A stretch of 64,000 nt of DNA from Achatina immaculata (GCA_009760885.1 CM019713.1:27810927-27874926); one strand, 5' to 3'. Shown: positions 21,764 through 33,995, counted from the first letter of the stretch. Notes: generated from the letters alone by a model not told the origin. Translations and numbers: made by a program.

Positions 21764-23390
21764 CCTTTTAGTAAAATGGCTGGGAACAGGGCAAAAGAGA
21801 AAGGACGGGGTTTAGATATGGGGCCCCACAGGCAAAGCCCGAATCTCAGACGTTCTATTTGGTGTCAGTTTCTGGGCCGCTTGCTTTCTGATAAGATGTT
21901 TTCTTTTCTAGCCAGTTTTACTTCTCTCTGTTGAGAGAGCAAACACTGTTTATGGCACCCCCGTTTAATGTGTGTTTGTCAATATGGCCGTTTTTACATG
22001 AAAGTTCCTGTGTGGCAGATGCGTGCTTTGTTCAGAGTCTGAGGCGTTAAGTGCGGACGGTAAAGAGCTATGAAAGTTCTACGTCAACAAGTAGAAGTAA
22101 AACTCCCGTGCAGGCCAAGTATTTGCACGTTTTTTTTTTACTGCAGCGCTAGTACAAAAGTTGATACTTCAGTAATGTTAGGGCTGTTACACTGGATAGT
22201 GCATTGCCTTCACAGAGAGCTAAACATCCAAAAGACGCTTAGACTCAAGCGCAAGCTTTCTCAACCTTTTGTGCCCATGTATGCAAAATGTGTCCGGTAC
22301 ATAATTGGACTTATTTTATTCAGCCAATCAGCAGGGCTGGGGGCCGGATTCTCCGGTCCTGAAGGTTAGTGGGGGATGTTAGATAAAGGATCGATATCTC
22401 GTCATTTTGCTATGAGCTTTTACAGAGTGCGGATCGCTTGCGAAGTGGACAGCTGTTTAAGCGCCGCGTAATGGTCAAAATGCAGAGGAGTGTAGAGCAG
22501 CGATAACGTTTTGTGTAAAACTTGAAAAATCCACGACCGAGACGCTTGCCATGATACAGAAAGCCTACGGGAAGGATGCTTTATCGAAAACACAAGTATT
22601 GCACAAGACGTTCAACGAGGGAAGACAGAGCGTCGAGGAGCGCCAATTAAATGTGGAAATTAAAGATGAAATCGATGCTCATTGTCTTTTTTTACTCTAA
22701 AGGTGTTGTCCATAAGGACCTTGTACCACACGGACAAATGGTCAACGCAGCATTTACGTGGAAGTACTTATGCGGCTGAAGAACAGAGTCGCGCGCGTCC
22801 GCCCGGAGATCGCAAACATCTGGGTTATTCACCACGACAGTGCGTCGAGCCAAACGTCGCTGCTAGTGAGAGAGTTACTGGCGAAACAAACCGTGGCAAC
22901 GCTGTTCCAATATCCCTACAGCCCGGACTTGACGCCGGCTGATTTCTTTTTGTTTCCCCAGCTCAAATCAAGCTCGAAAGGCCACCATTTTGGACTATTA
23001 ATAACGTGCAAGCTGCCATGACGAGTGCTTTGAAGGAGATCCCTGTTCAAGACTTCCAGGCGAGCTACGAAGCATGGCAGAACCCTGGCAACGGTGTATT
23101 GATGCTCAAGGATGTTATTTCGAGGAATTTTAAGTGTATGTTAATATATTTTGAACAAATCAAATTTTATGGAATCAGCCCCATCACTTTCCGGACACAC
23201 CTTGTATATGGTTTTTTTTTACTCCTACCGACCCCAGAATTAAAACAGCAACGTTATTCTTCGCTCTTTATCGCACATTCTCTCCCCCCCCCCTCCAACC
23301 AACAACATAAAATGAACTAGAGTAATAACCTTCGAGTACATGTATAACATATAAAATCACTGGTGTAGGTAGAAAACAACAACTGCTTTC
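21764..23390. repeat. 1627-bp tandem duplication, unit 1
   Basis: Starts at CCTTTTAGTAAAATGGCTGG and is followed immediately by a second nearly identical unit. The differences I could see are the lengths of two T-runs (near 22131 and 23212). The string CCTTTTAGT occurs at 21764, 23391 and 25018, marking both unit starts and the end of the second unit. Confidence 0.95.
22284..23206 (+). mobile_element. Mariner-like element, dead, in unit 1
   Basis: A mariner/Tc1-superfamily DNA transposon remnant. The 3' end ACTTTCCGGACACACCTTG (to 23204) is followed by TA; a partly matching 5' end is CAAAATGTGTCCGG at 22284. The transposase is broken in several places: the N-terminal DNA-binding part (LEKSTTETLAMIQKAYGKDA, near 22520) is joined by an internal deletion near 22650 to the catalytic core, so the first catalytic aspartate is missing. 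After a frameshift come IHHDSASSQTS and SPDLTPADFFLFP, which keep the second and third aspartates with 34 residues between them (DD34D). The C-terminal WQ..CIDAQGCYFEEF end is again in a shifted frame. Confidence 0.88.
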
Positions 23391-25017
23391 CCTTTTAGTA
23401 AAATGGCTGGGAACAGGGCAAAAGAGAAAGGACGGGGTTTAGATATGGGGCCCCACAGGCAAAGCCCGAATCTCAGACGTTCTATTTGGTGTCAGTTTCT
23501 GGGCCGCTTGCTTTCTGATAAGATGTTTTCTTTTCTAGCCAGTTTTACTTCTCTCTGTTGAGAGAGCAAACACTGTTTATGGCACCCCCGTTTAATGTGT
23601 GTTTGTCAATATGGCCGTTTTTACATGAAAGTTCCTGTGTGGCAGATGCGTGCTTTGTTCAGAGTCTGAGGCGTTAAGTGCGGACGGTAAAGAGCTATGA
23701 AAGTTCTACGTCAACAAGTAGAAGTAAAACTCCCGTGCAGGCCAAGTATTTGCACGTTTTTTTTTACTGCAGCGCTAGTACAAAAGTTGATACTTCAGTA
23801 ATGTTAGGGCTGTTACACTGGATAGTGCATTGCCTTCACAGAGAGCTAAACATCCAAAAGACGCTTAGACTCAAGCGCAAGCTTTCTCAACCTTTTGTGC
23901 CCATGTATGCAAAATGTGTCCGGTACATAATTGGACTTATTTTATTCAGCCAATCAGCAGGGCTGGGGGCCGGATTCTCCGGTCCTGAAGGTTAGTGGGG
24001 GATGTTAGATAAAGGATCGATATCTCGTCATTTTGCTATGAGCTTTTACAGAGTGCGGATCGCTTGCGAAGTGGACAGCTGTTTAAGCGCCGCGTAATGG
24101 TCAAAATGCAGAGGAGTGTAGAGCAGCGATAACGTTTTGTGTAAAACTTGAAAAATCCACGACCGAGACGCTTGCCATGATACAGAAAGCCTACGGGAAG
24201 GATGCTTTATCGAAAACACAAGTATTGCACAAGACGTTCAACGAGGGAAGACAGAGCGTCGAGGAGCGCCAATTAAATGTGGAAATTAAAGATGAAATCG
24301 ATGCTCATTGTCTTTTTTTACTCTAAAGGTGTTGTCCATAAGGACCTTGTACCACACGGACAAATGGTCAACGCAGCATTTACGTGGAAGTACTTATGCG
24401 GCTGAAGAACAGAGTCGCGCGCGTCCGCCCGGAGATCGCAAACATCTGGGTTATTCACCACGACAGTGCGTCGAGCCAAACGTCGCTGCTAGTGAGAGAG
24501 TTACTGGCGAAACAAACCGTGGCAACGCTGTTCCAATATCCCTACAGCCCGGACTTGACGCCGGCTGATTTCTTTTTGTTTCCCCAGCTCAAATCAAGCT
24601 CGAAAGGCCACCATTTTGGACTATTAATAACGTGCAAGCTGCCATGACGAGTGCTTTGAAGGAGATCCCTGTTCAAGACTTCCAGGCGAGCTACGAAGCA
24701 TGGCAGAACCCTGGCAACGGTGTATTGATGCTCAAGGATGTTATTTCGAGGAATTTTAAGTGTATGTTAATATATTTTGAACAAATCAAATTTTATGGAA
24801 TCAGCCCCATCACTTTCCGGACACACCTTGTATATGGTTTTTTTTTTACTCCTACCGACCCCAGAATTAAAACAGCAACGTTATTCTTCGCTCTTTATCG
24901 CACATTCTCTCCCCCCCCCCTCCAACCAACAACATAAAATGAACTAGAGTAATAACCTTCGAGTACATGTATAACATATAAAATCACTGGTGTAGGTAGA
25001 AAACAACAACTGCTTTC
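23391..25017. repeat. 1627-bp tandem duplication, unit 2
   Basis: Second copy of 21764-23390 at a constant offset of 1626-1627 bp. Open frames in both copies have identical products, so the duplication postdates the decay of the mariner inside it. Confidence 0.95.
23910..24833 (+). mobile_element. Mariner-like element, dead, in unit 2
   Basis: Same broken transposase as in unit 1, with the same deletion and frameshifts. It arrived by segmental duplication, not by a separate transposition. Confidence 0.88.
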
Positions 25018-26054
25018 CCTTTTAGTTTATCCAGCAGAGGCCGCCGACCAATAAAAGTATAGTTTAAAAAAGAAAAACGTTAATCAGGTCTGGCTTGTGG
25101 TATGTGGCATTGACAAGAGCAGGGTTTTGTTTCCTTGTGTAGAACTAGAGATGATTTTTTGACCAACCCGTCTTGGACAAAAAAAATGCAGGTAGCTAAG
25201 CCCTAGGCTACCGTATTAAGTACCTGAGAGGTAGTTTGTTTTTTTTTTCCTCAGTCACAATCTCTGGTGGAAAACCTGCGTATCGGTCCTCGAACCCGAG
25301 TTGAGAAACCCTGCTGAAGAGGAATCAGATATGTCCTACAAAACTGTACTCAGGAGCCAGCCCTCCCTCCCTCCCTTCCCCCCCCCCCCCCCCCCACCAA
25401 TCTACACTCACACATGAAATGAAAATATTTGGGAAAATATGTTGGGTCATGCGTGAAGAGCTCCTGCTGACGATGCTATTCACGGAGTCCATCCTTGTAT
25501 AGATAACTGAACATATGTAACTGAATGTAGAAGAAGAAGATGGAGAAAAAAAAATAATAATCATATAATAATAACAACAATATTAAGCGTATTAGTAAGT
25601 TGTTGAAGAAAACGAGAAAGGAGAAGAATAAAACACTAGAGGCGTGAGAGGAATCCCTCTTCCTTCTCCTTTCCTGTCTTTAAAGAGAAAGACTTGAGAT
25701 GTTCTAATTAAAAACCTGACAGGAGACCACCTGGGTCACAGCTCCCCAGGGGAATTCTGTGAGTTCTTTAACAGCTTTCTCCAAATTACAAAAAAAAATT
25801 ATCTGAGTTCTTTAACAACGTTCTCCAACTAAAAGAAAATGTCTGGAAGGTCTTTTTATTGTGCCTCATGACTGAAAGGTTCGTTTGTTTCCCCTCCAGG
25901 CTAAGCGGCTGCTCTTTCTGTTGAAGTCTGGTGTTCGGCTCCCAGCTCTTCTTACGGTCGCTGTAAATGTGGCGTTTTGTATTTTCATGTTTTAAGTCTA
26001 ATCTTACCTGTTCCGGTCATTCAACTTGCAGTGTATAAGTTTCTTTTATTTCCA
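25018..26054. other. No gene seen; poly-C near 25379
   Basis: Unique sequence with an 18-base C-run at about 25379-25396 and A-rich stretches. No coding pattern recognised. Confidence 0.5.
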
Positions 26055-26360
26055 CTTATCTTATAACTTTATAACATTCTATCCATATGAGTTCAAATAT
26101 CTCGTAAATTTACTCGTATAATATTCTGTCCATGTACGTCCGGCTATCTTGTAACTTTATAACATTCTGTCCACGTACGTCAAGCTGACTTGTAAGTTTA
26201 TAACATTCTGTCCACGTACGTCAAGCTGACTTGTAAGTTTATAACATTCTATCCACGTGCATCCAGCTGACTTGTAACTTTATAACATTTTGCTCACGTG
26301 CATCCAGCTGACTCGTAACTTTATAACATTCTGTCCACGTGCGTCCAGGTGACTTGTAAC
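26055..26360. repeat. 41-bp minisatellite, about 7 copies
   Basis: The unit contains TATAACATTCTGTCCACGTA then CGTCAAGCTGACTTGTAA. Copies are moderately diverged and end where the 27-bp array begins. Confidence 0.92.
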
Positions 26361-26404
26361 TCTATCTGTAATGCCGTGTCCAAGCGCAGCAGTACTCACT
26401 TTAC

Positions 26405-29335
26405 TAGTGGCCATAAGTGTAGCTACATCATTAGTGATTATAATAGTAGCTACATCATTAGTGATTATAATAGTAGCTACATCATTACTGATTATAATAG
26501 TAGCTACATCATTAGTGATTATAATAGTAGCTACATCATTAGAGATTATAATAGTATCTACATCATTAGTGATTATAACAGTAACTACGTCATTAGTGAT
26601 TATAACAGTAGCTACGTCATTAGTAATTATAACAGTAGGTATATAACTACTGATCATAACAGTAGGTACATAATTACTGATTATAACAGTAGGTATATAA
26701 TTAATGATCATAACAGTAGGTACATAATTAGTGATTATAACAGTAGGTACATAATTAGTGATTATAAAAGTAGCTACATCATTAATGATTACAACAGTAA
26801 GTACATCATTAGTGATCATAACGGTAGGTACATAATTAGTGATTATAACAGTAGGTACATAATTAATGATTATAACAGTAGCTACATCATTAATGATTAT
26901 AACAGTAAGTACATCATTAGTGATTATAACAGTAGACACATCATTAGTGATTATAACAATAGGTACATCATTAGTGATTATAACAGTAGCTGCACCATTA
27001 GTGATAATAACAGTAGATGCATCATTAGTGATTATAACAGTAGGTACATCATTAGTGATTATAACAGTAGATACATCATTAGTGATTATAAAAGTAGGTA
27101 CATCATTAGTGATCAAAGCAATAATTGAATTATTAGTGATCGTAACACTGCCTGTACCATTATTATATTATAACAGTAGCCACATCATTAGTGGTGAGTG
27201 TAACAGTGGCTATATCATTAATAAATATAATAGTAGCTATATCATTAGTGATCATAACTGTAGCTACATCATTAGTGAGCATAGCAATAGCTATATCACC
27301 AGTGGGTATAACAATAACAACATCGTTAATGAGTATAACAGTAACTGTATAATTAATGAGTATAACAGTAGCTGTATAATTAATAAATATAACAGTAGAT
27401 GTACAACCAGTGAGTAAAAAGGGGCTAAATAATCATTGAGTATAACAGTAGCTACATAATTAGTAAATATAACAAGTGCTATGTAATCAGTGAGTACAAC
27501 AGTAGCTATATAATTAGTGAGCATAGCAGTAACCATATAACTAGTGAGTATAACAGTAGCTATATAATTAGTGAGTGTAACAATATCTATATAATTAGTA
27601 AATATAATGGCAGATATAGAAATAAATAAGGATATACGAAGTGTAGTCAGTAAATATAAAAAATCCTAGGTAATCAGTGAGTTTAACAGTAGCTATATAA
27701 TTAGTGAGTATAGCAGTAACTGTATAACTAGTGAGTATAACAGTAGCTATGTAATTAGTGAGTGTAACAGTAGCTATATAATTAGTAAATATTACAGCTG
27801 CTATGTAATCAGTGAGTATAACAGAAGCTATATAATCAGTGAGTATAACAGTAGCCATGTAATTAGTGAGTGTAACAGTAGCTATATATTTAGTAAATAT
27901 GACAGGTGCTATGTAATCAGTGAGTATAACAGCAGCTATGTAATTAGTGAGGGTAACAGTAGCTATATAATTAGTAAATATGACAGGTGCTGTGTAATCA
28001 GTGAGTATAACAGAAGCTATATAATCAGTGAGTATAACAGTAGGCATGTAATTAGTGAGTGTAACAGTAGCTATATAATTAGTAAATATGACAGGTGCTA
28101 TGTAATCAGTAAGTATAACAGTAGCTATATAATCAGTGAGTATAACAGTAGCCATGTAATTAGTGAGTGTAACAGTGGCTATATAATTAGTAAATATGAC
28201 AGGTGCTATGTAATCAGTGAGTATAACAGTAGCTATGTAGTTAGTGAGGGTAACAGTAGCTATATAATTAGTAAATATGACAGGTGCTATGTAATCAGTG
28301 AGTATAACAGAAGCTATATAATCAGTGAGTATAACAGTAGCCATGTAATTAGTGAGTGTAACAGTAGCTATATAATTAGTAAATATGACAGGTGCTATGT
28401 AATCAGTAAGTATAACAGTAGCCATGTAATTAGTGAGTGTAACAGTGGCTATATAATTAGTAAATATGACAGGTGCTATGTAATCAGTGAGTATAACAGT
28501 AGCTATGTAATTAGTGAGGGTAACATTAGCTATATAATTAGTAAATATGACAGGTGCTATGTAATCAGTGAGTATAACAGAAGCTATATAATCAGTGAGT
28601 ATAACAGTAGCCATGTAATTAGTGAATGTAACAGCAGCTATATAATTAGTAAATATGACAGGTGCTATGTAATAAGTAAGTATAACAGTAGCTATGTAAT
28701 CAATGATTATAACAGTAGCCATGTAATTAGTGAGTGTAACAGTGGCTATATAATTAGTAAATATGACAGGTGCTATTTAATCAGTGAATATAACAGTAGC
28801 TATGTAATTAGTGAGAGTAACAGTAGCTATATAATTAGTAAATATGACAGGTGCTGTGTAATCAGTGAGTATAACAGAAGCTATATAATCAGTGAGTATA
28901 ACAGTAGCCATGTAATTAGTGAGTGTAACAGTGGCTATATAATTAGTAAATATGACAGGTGCTATGTAATCAGTAAGTATAACAGTAGCTATATAATTAG
29001 TAAATATGACAGGTGCTATGTAATCAGTGAGTATAACAGTAGCTATGTAATTAGTGAGTGTAACAGTAGCTATATAATTAGTAAATATGACAGGTGCTAT
29101 GTAATCAGTGAGTATAACAGCAGCTATGTAATTAGTGAGTATAGCAGTAACTATATAACTAGTGAGTATAACAGTAGCCATGTAATTAGTTAGTGTAACA
29201 GTAGCTACATAATTAGTAAATATGACAGGTGCTGTGTAATCAGTGAGTGTAACAGTAGCTATATAATCAGTGAGTGTAACAGTAGCTATATAATCAGTGA
29301 GTATAACGGCAGATACAGAAATAAATCAGGATATA
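26405..29335. repeat. 27-bp minisatellite, about 108 copies, with higher-order repeats
   Basis: The unit contains CATTAGTGATTATAACAGTA then a GGTACAT or GCTACAT form. The left part (26405-27130) is fairly uniform; 27130-27590 is diverged; 27590-29300 is organised as three-unit (81-bp) and four-unit (108-bp) higher-order repeats. The minus strand stays open for hundreds of codons (375 in the longest run), reading as 9-residue repeats such as IAPVIFTNY, IATVTLTNY and MATVILTDY. I interpret this as a period effect. Confidence 0.97.
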
Positions 29336-29640
29336 CGAGGTGTTATCTGAAGACGAAGTAAGAAAAAACAGTAAATATGTTGGTACTTTCAGGCGAGCAG
29401 ACGATGGTAGAACTAGTTTGAGAGGGGAACCACCGAACTTGGGGACACCTGGTTAAAGAATATGTATAAAACATCCAGCGCCTTGACCCATTACTGTGCC
29501 AGAAAGTGAAGCCTGATTAAAATAGCATGGCAGAGTATTGTAAGAGAACACCAGGAACTAGCCAAGTGAGAGATGAACGATGGAAGGAAGATGCATAAAC
29601 GTGTGGGCGTTGTATTCTGATGCTCACAAGTAATATCTTA
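29336..29640. other. Spacer, possible LINE relic
   Basis: No clear gene. The stretch near 29517-29600 might be a decayed LINE C-terminus leading into the next feature. Confidence 0.35.
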
Positions 29641-29720
29641 CAGTGAGGAAGAAACGAGGGCCTCACTTGAAGTTAGACGACGGAAGCGCAACGAAAAATG
29701 AAATCTACTTATGATTGCGA
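29641..29720 (+). mobile_element. LINE C-terminal relic, copy 1
   Basis: Translates near SEEETRASLEVRRRKRNE and aligns with 32833-32910 (PEEEMGTKREVKRYKRKE). The acidic-then-basic ending after a WRA-like block fits the end of a LINE ORF. Weak because the match is short. Confidence 0.45.
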
Positions 29721-30727
29721 TCAGTGCACCTTCAACGTACGCAAGGGGCAGCCAGGGAGTGGAGCTGTACTGCAAAACCCCACAAATGCTGATAATTACC
29801 AACCTCAAAACCGTCTTCTTAGACGAAAGGTAACAAGGACGAGTCAGAAAGTAACCGCAAATCAACGTAAAAACGGACAAAAAAATTAATATATTTTTCA
29901 ATGGTTAGATATCTTGATTTGTTTTTAACTTTTTGACTCGCCACCGAACAAGACAATAATATCATATATAAAATATATAAAAGAACTTCCTTGTTATATA
30001 GTTAGTGTGTAAGTACCCTTTCGTGGCTAAAGCGGTTCCTTGCTCCACGAGAGAACTGTACTCGAGTCACTGTAAGTGTGACTTTTCTTTCTCCAGAATC
30101 CAACCATGTCATTCCCACCTTCCAGCCTTTCGTCGTACATTCTCCATATTTCTCACCATGTTCGCCATTCATTATTTATTTTATTATAAAATAAAAAAAC
30201 GAGAATTAACAGGGAACGGCCAAGGTCAAATAGACGAAGATACGGAAATAAACGAGAATTAATACGGAAACGGCTACGGGTAGATAGACCAACACACGGA
30301 AACGAACGAGAAAAGGCGTAGCAATACATAGAGGAAAGCTCGGAGATATTTTATGTGGCGGTGGAAATAGAAGATGCGGTGTTACACGAGCTACATGGCG
30401 GTGCTGTGGCAGTTATATTGAGGTTCCGAGGTTTGATACGGGCGGTTTAATCGCCCCCCAACAGATCGTTTGTAGTGCCACTAAAACGGAGGTGGTTGTT
30501 CAATATGGCAAGTCTCGTGAAAACGGGACACCTAGGTTTAGCCAGACTAGGATTTTAAAAAAAAATTGTTGTTAGTCATCATCATCATGTGCAGTCATGC
30601 TTCTTCATAAATTTTGGTGCTTGATATTTTCCCGTTAAATCGATGATTATTTTTGTTTAACCATGCCATCGCGTTAGACCAGAGTTTTCTCTATATGGGT
30701 GATAACGCCCCGTGTGGGAGTTGGAAA
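29721..30727. other. No recognisable gene
   Basis: Mixed unique sequence. A tail-like CATCATCATCATG at 30579-30591 followed by GTCATGCTTCTTCATAAAT may be a relic of a LINE B-type 3' end. GGCTAAAGCGG near 30028 resembles an A box but has no confirmed partner. Confidence 0.4.
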
Positions 30728-31805
30728 GGACGGGGGGGGGGGGGCGGTGAAAGAATGAAAATCAGTAAGGGGGGGGGGCAATGGAAGGAAAGAGATCTGT
30801 AGAGCGGGGGCAGTGGAAAAAAATAGGTCATGGGGGGAGGAGGGCAGTGGAAGAAAAGATATCTGTGGAGGGCAGTGGAAGAAAAGAGACCTGTGGGGGG
30901 CAATGGAAGAAAAGAGACCTGGGGGGGGCAGTGGAAGAAAAGAGATCTGTGGGGGGGGCAGTGGAAGAAAAGAGATCTGTGGGGGGCAGTGGAAGAAAAG
31001 AGATTCGTGGGGGGAGGCAGTGGAAGAAAAGAGATCTGTGGGGGGGGGGGGAGAAAAGAGGTTTGGGGTGGGGGGCAGTGGAAGAAAAGAGATCTGTGGG
31101 GGGGGGGAGAAAAGAGGTTCGGGGGTGGGGGCAGTGGAAGAAAAGAATCTGGGGGGGGGGGGAGAGAAAATAGGTTCGGGGGGGGGGGCAGTGGAAGAAA
31201 AGAGATCTGTGGGGGGGGGGGGGGTAGGAAAAGAGGTTCAGGGGTGGAGGCCGTGGAAGAAAAGAGATCTGTGGGGGGGGGGGGAAGAAAAGAGATTCGG
31301 GGGTGGGGGCAGTGGACGAAAAGAGATCTGTGGGGGGGGGGGGGGTAAGAAAAGAGATCTGTGGGGGGGGGGGGTGGGAGAAAAGAGGTTCGGGGGTCTG
31401 GGCAGTGGAAGAAAAGAATCTGTGGGGGGGGGGGGAGAAAAGAGGTTCGGGGGGGCAGTGGAAGAAAAGAGATCTGTGGGGGGGGGGGGGGAGAAAAGAG
31501 GCTCGGGGGTGAGGGCCGTGGAAGAAAAGAGATCTGTGGGGGGGGGGGAAAGAGGTTCGGGGGTGGGGGCAGTGGAAGAAAAGAGATCTGTGGGGGGCGG
31601 TGGAAGAAAAGAGGTCTGTGGGAGGGGGGGGGGAAATGAAAGAAAAAGAGGTCCTTGGGGGAGGGGGGTTGGAAGAAAAGATTTCCTGGGGGGGTAGAAG
31701 AAAATAGATCTGTGGGGGGGGGGGTGAGGGAAAATGGAAGACAAGAGGTCCATTGGGGGCAGAGGAAGATACGAGGTTTGTGGGGGGGGGGGGGCAGTGG
31801 AAGAC
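30728..31805. repeat. G-run minisatellite, unit about 30-40 bp, about 30 copies
   Basis: The unit is AGTGGAAGAAAAGAGATCTG followed by TG and a G-run of about 5 to 13 bases, often then a C or GAGAAAAGAGGTTCGG segment. The plus strand is almost pure purine for over 1 kb. Most units carry a BglII site (AGATCT). Variable G-run length makes all frames long and glycine-, proline- or lysine-rich. Confidence 0.95.
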
Positions 31806-31865
31806 CAGAGGTCCCAACATGAGGGCGCTCTGATACGCAGCATCACGATGAGGCAGGCCATCTGA

Positions 31866-32030
31866 TAGAGGGAGTGAGAGAGAGAGAGAGAGTGAGAAAG
31901 AGAGAGTGAGAGAGAGTGAGAGAGAGAGAGTGAGAGAGAGAGTGAGAGAGAGAGTGAGAGAGTGAAAGAGAGAGTGAAAGAGAGTGAGAGAGAGAGTGAG
32001 AGAGTGAGAGAGAGAGTGAGAGAGAGAGTT
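31866..32030. repeat. (GA)n/GAGTGAGA microsatellite
   Basis: GA-rich repeat with regular GAGT interruptions, adjacent to the G-run array and continuing its purine strand bias. Confidence 0.96.
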
Positions 32031-32329
32031 CCAGAAGATGCCTCGTTTTAGGAGAACAAATGGTATCTGAATGAAAACAATGTCGAATCGATCGGGTAAA
32101 CAAAGGCAGAAAGGGAAGGGCTGGGGGTAGCACCAGGAAGAGAAAGGAGAAATTGCTTCTTTTTTTTTTTTTGCACCGTCTTAAAAAAGTTGTCCCTCAG
32201 TGACCCCGCGGTGGTCTCAGCCTGTCCGCAGTGTCAGGCTATTAAAAAGAAATATTTAGACCTGGATATTGACACACGAACAGGAGAGACTGGTCTTGAT
32301 ATGGCCATTTGTTATAAGAAAGTAATCAG

Positions 32330-32680
32330 CAGTCATCGAGTTTGCCGTGGGAAACGACGAGTTTCGGGGCGGGCATTTGTCTTCTGATATAGTCGAGTTT
32401 ACCGTAGGAAACAAGACGAGTTTCAGGGCGGGCATTTGTCTTCTGATATAGTCGAGTTTACCGTAGGAAACAAGACGAGTTTCGGGGCGGGCATTTGTCT
32501 TCTGATATAGTCGAGTTTACCGTAGGAAACAAGACGAGTTTCGGTACGGGCATTTGTCTTCTGATATAGTCGAGTTTACCGTAGGGCATAAAATATGTTT
32601 GGGAACAGACATTTATCATTTGGTGAAGTCGAGTTTAACGTAAGGCATAAGATAGTTTTCTGTTTCAGTTTGTCATCTGA
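32330..32680. repeat. 59-bp minisatellite, about 5.5 copies
   Basis: The unit contains TATAGTCGAGTTTACCGTAG and GGCGGGCATTTGTCTTCTGA. The last two copies are diverged. Confidence 0.93.
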
Positions 32681-32832
32681 TACGGAGTAAGAACGAATGG
32701 CGTTGTTAGCTATGAACATTATGCAAGAGATTTTTTTTTTCCTTCATGCAAGAGGTCTAGGAAGAACTTGCGAAAGATCGAGTAACTTGGAGAGCCACTC
32801 TGTTCAAGGGCACAGCATTACCTGAGGAGGAA
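32681..32832. other. No recognisable feature
   Basis: Short spacer; may contain decayed LINE sequence leading into 32833. Confidence 0.4.
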
Positions 32833-32910
32833 ATGGGGACCAAACGTGAAGTTAAACGATACAAGCGCAAGGAAACTGAACCTTGTAATTCATACTTGCT
32901 GTTACTGTGG
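32833..32910 (+). mobile_element. LINE C-terminal relic, copy 2
   Basis: Preceded by DRVTWRATLFKGTALP-like sequence (32780-32832), then EEEMGTKREVKRYKRKE, matching the relic at 29641. The WRA block before the charged end is typical of LINE ORF C-termini. Confidence 0.5.
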
Positions 32911-33763
32911 CTGATACGCTAATCTAACAGCGGTAGAGCCAGCCATGAGAGGGGCAGCTGAACAAACTGAAGCTTGGCAGAAGCCGCACAGGTTGATGTC
33001 TGTCCGCTTCAAAAGCCTTTTCTTAAACGAAAAGTGTCGCTACCTGCGCTGAAGGTTGTCCGTATAACTGCCGTGGTTTGGCTAAGGAAACGGATCGCTA
33101 CCTCTCACCGGTTATTGGAAAGGAAGGTTTTCTTCGACGCCCTCACAGCAGGGTCACAGGAAGTTTTGGAGGAATTTGTGGCTACATTTGCATTGAACTG
33201 ATTGAGAACAAAGTTGTATTCTAGGCCTCAAAATATTGAAAGTATTTCGCACGTGGGAGAAAGTAAAATGGTAAAAATTGATTGATTTGACTGACTGATT
33301 GATTGATTGATCGATCGATCTATCCCAGAATGTGACGCCAGCGCAACAATATTCCCGTATCTGCTCCGCCGCCAACTCTGGCAAACCAGCGTACCGTGTG
33401 AGTAGATTGTCCACGTCGACCCTCCAGTTTGGGCTCGTGGCTTCCGTCCACATAGAGAGCTTAGTCTTCCTTTGTCTTTCCTCACTCCTCGTTTTTTCAT
33501 TCACCGGGCGTAGAGGTAATTCTTCCACTCCAACTCATCGCAAAGTAGTAAGATAATAGCCATGACTCGAGAGCCACGGATAAGAAAGGACATCAAGCAG
33601 ATAGGGGACAGCGCACTATCCAGTCGGCCATCTCGCTCTTCTAAATTATTAGATGCTACTTCCTTTCAGAACTGAATGTAGATAATCTTCATGAGCAGCC
33701 TAGCTCAAGGAGGAAAGTCTATTCCTTGAGAAGAATCAAGACCGTAAGCTGTACTCTAACATA
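32911..33763. other. No gene recognised; (ATTG)n at 33276-33320
   Basis: Short open frames on both strands without known motifs, and an imperfect GATT/GATC tetranucleotide run at about 33276-33320. Confidence 0.45.
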
Positions 33764-33995
33764 CTGACTGTCAGTCTACAGACATACTGACTGTCAGTCT
33801 ACAGACATACTGACTGTCAGTCTTCAGACATACTGACTGTCAGTCTACAGACATACTGACTATCAGTCTACAGACATACTGACTGTCAGTCTACGGACGT
33901 ACTGACTGTCAGTCTACAGACATACTGACTGTCAGTCTACAGACATACTGACTGTCAGTCTACAGACAAATTGACTGTCAGTCTACAGACAATCA
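33764..33995. repeat. 23-bp minisatellite, about 10 copies, each with small palindromes
   Basis: The unit is ACTGACTGTCAGTCTACAGA plus CAT. Each unit contains the interrupted palindrome GACTG-T-CAGTC and the shorter GTCT-AC-AGAC. Confidence 0.96.

Noticed and set aside
22070..22369. Open frame of 99 codons repeated at 23678
   Set aside because: It is duplicated only because the whole 1.6-kb segment is duplicated; no motif supports coding, and it runs into the mariner's 5' end.
30010..30085. tRNA-like A box GGCTAAAGCGG with a weak downstream B-box-like string
   Set aside because: The B box is imperfect and no second copy was found in the window.
30781..31861. Glycine-rich and proline-rich frames of up to 330 codons
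   Set aside because: They arise from G-runs of variable length; frames change with each run and no start or domain is supported.
32974..33201. 75-codon open frame
   Set aside because: No recognisable family, splice signals or repeat copy; indistinguishable from chance.
33764..33995. Possible CRISPR-like array (regular palindromic repeats)
   Set aside because: Units are contiguous with no unique spacers, and the context is eukaryotic.
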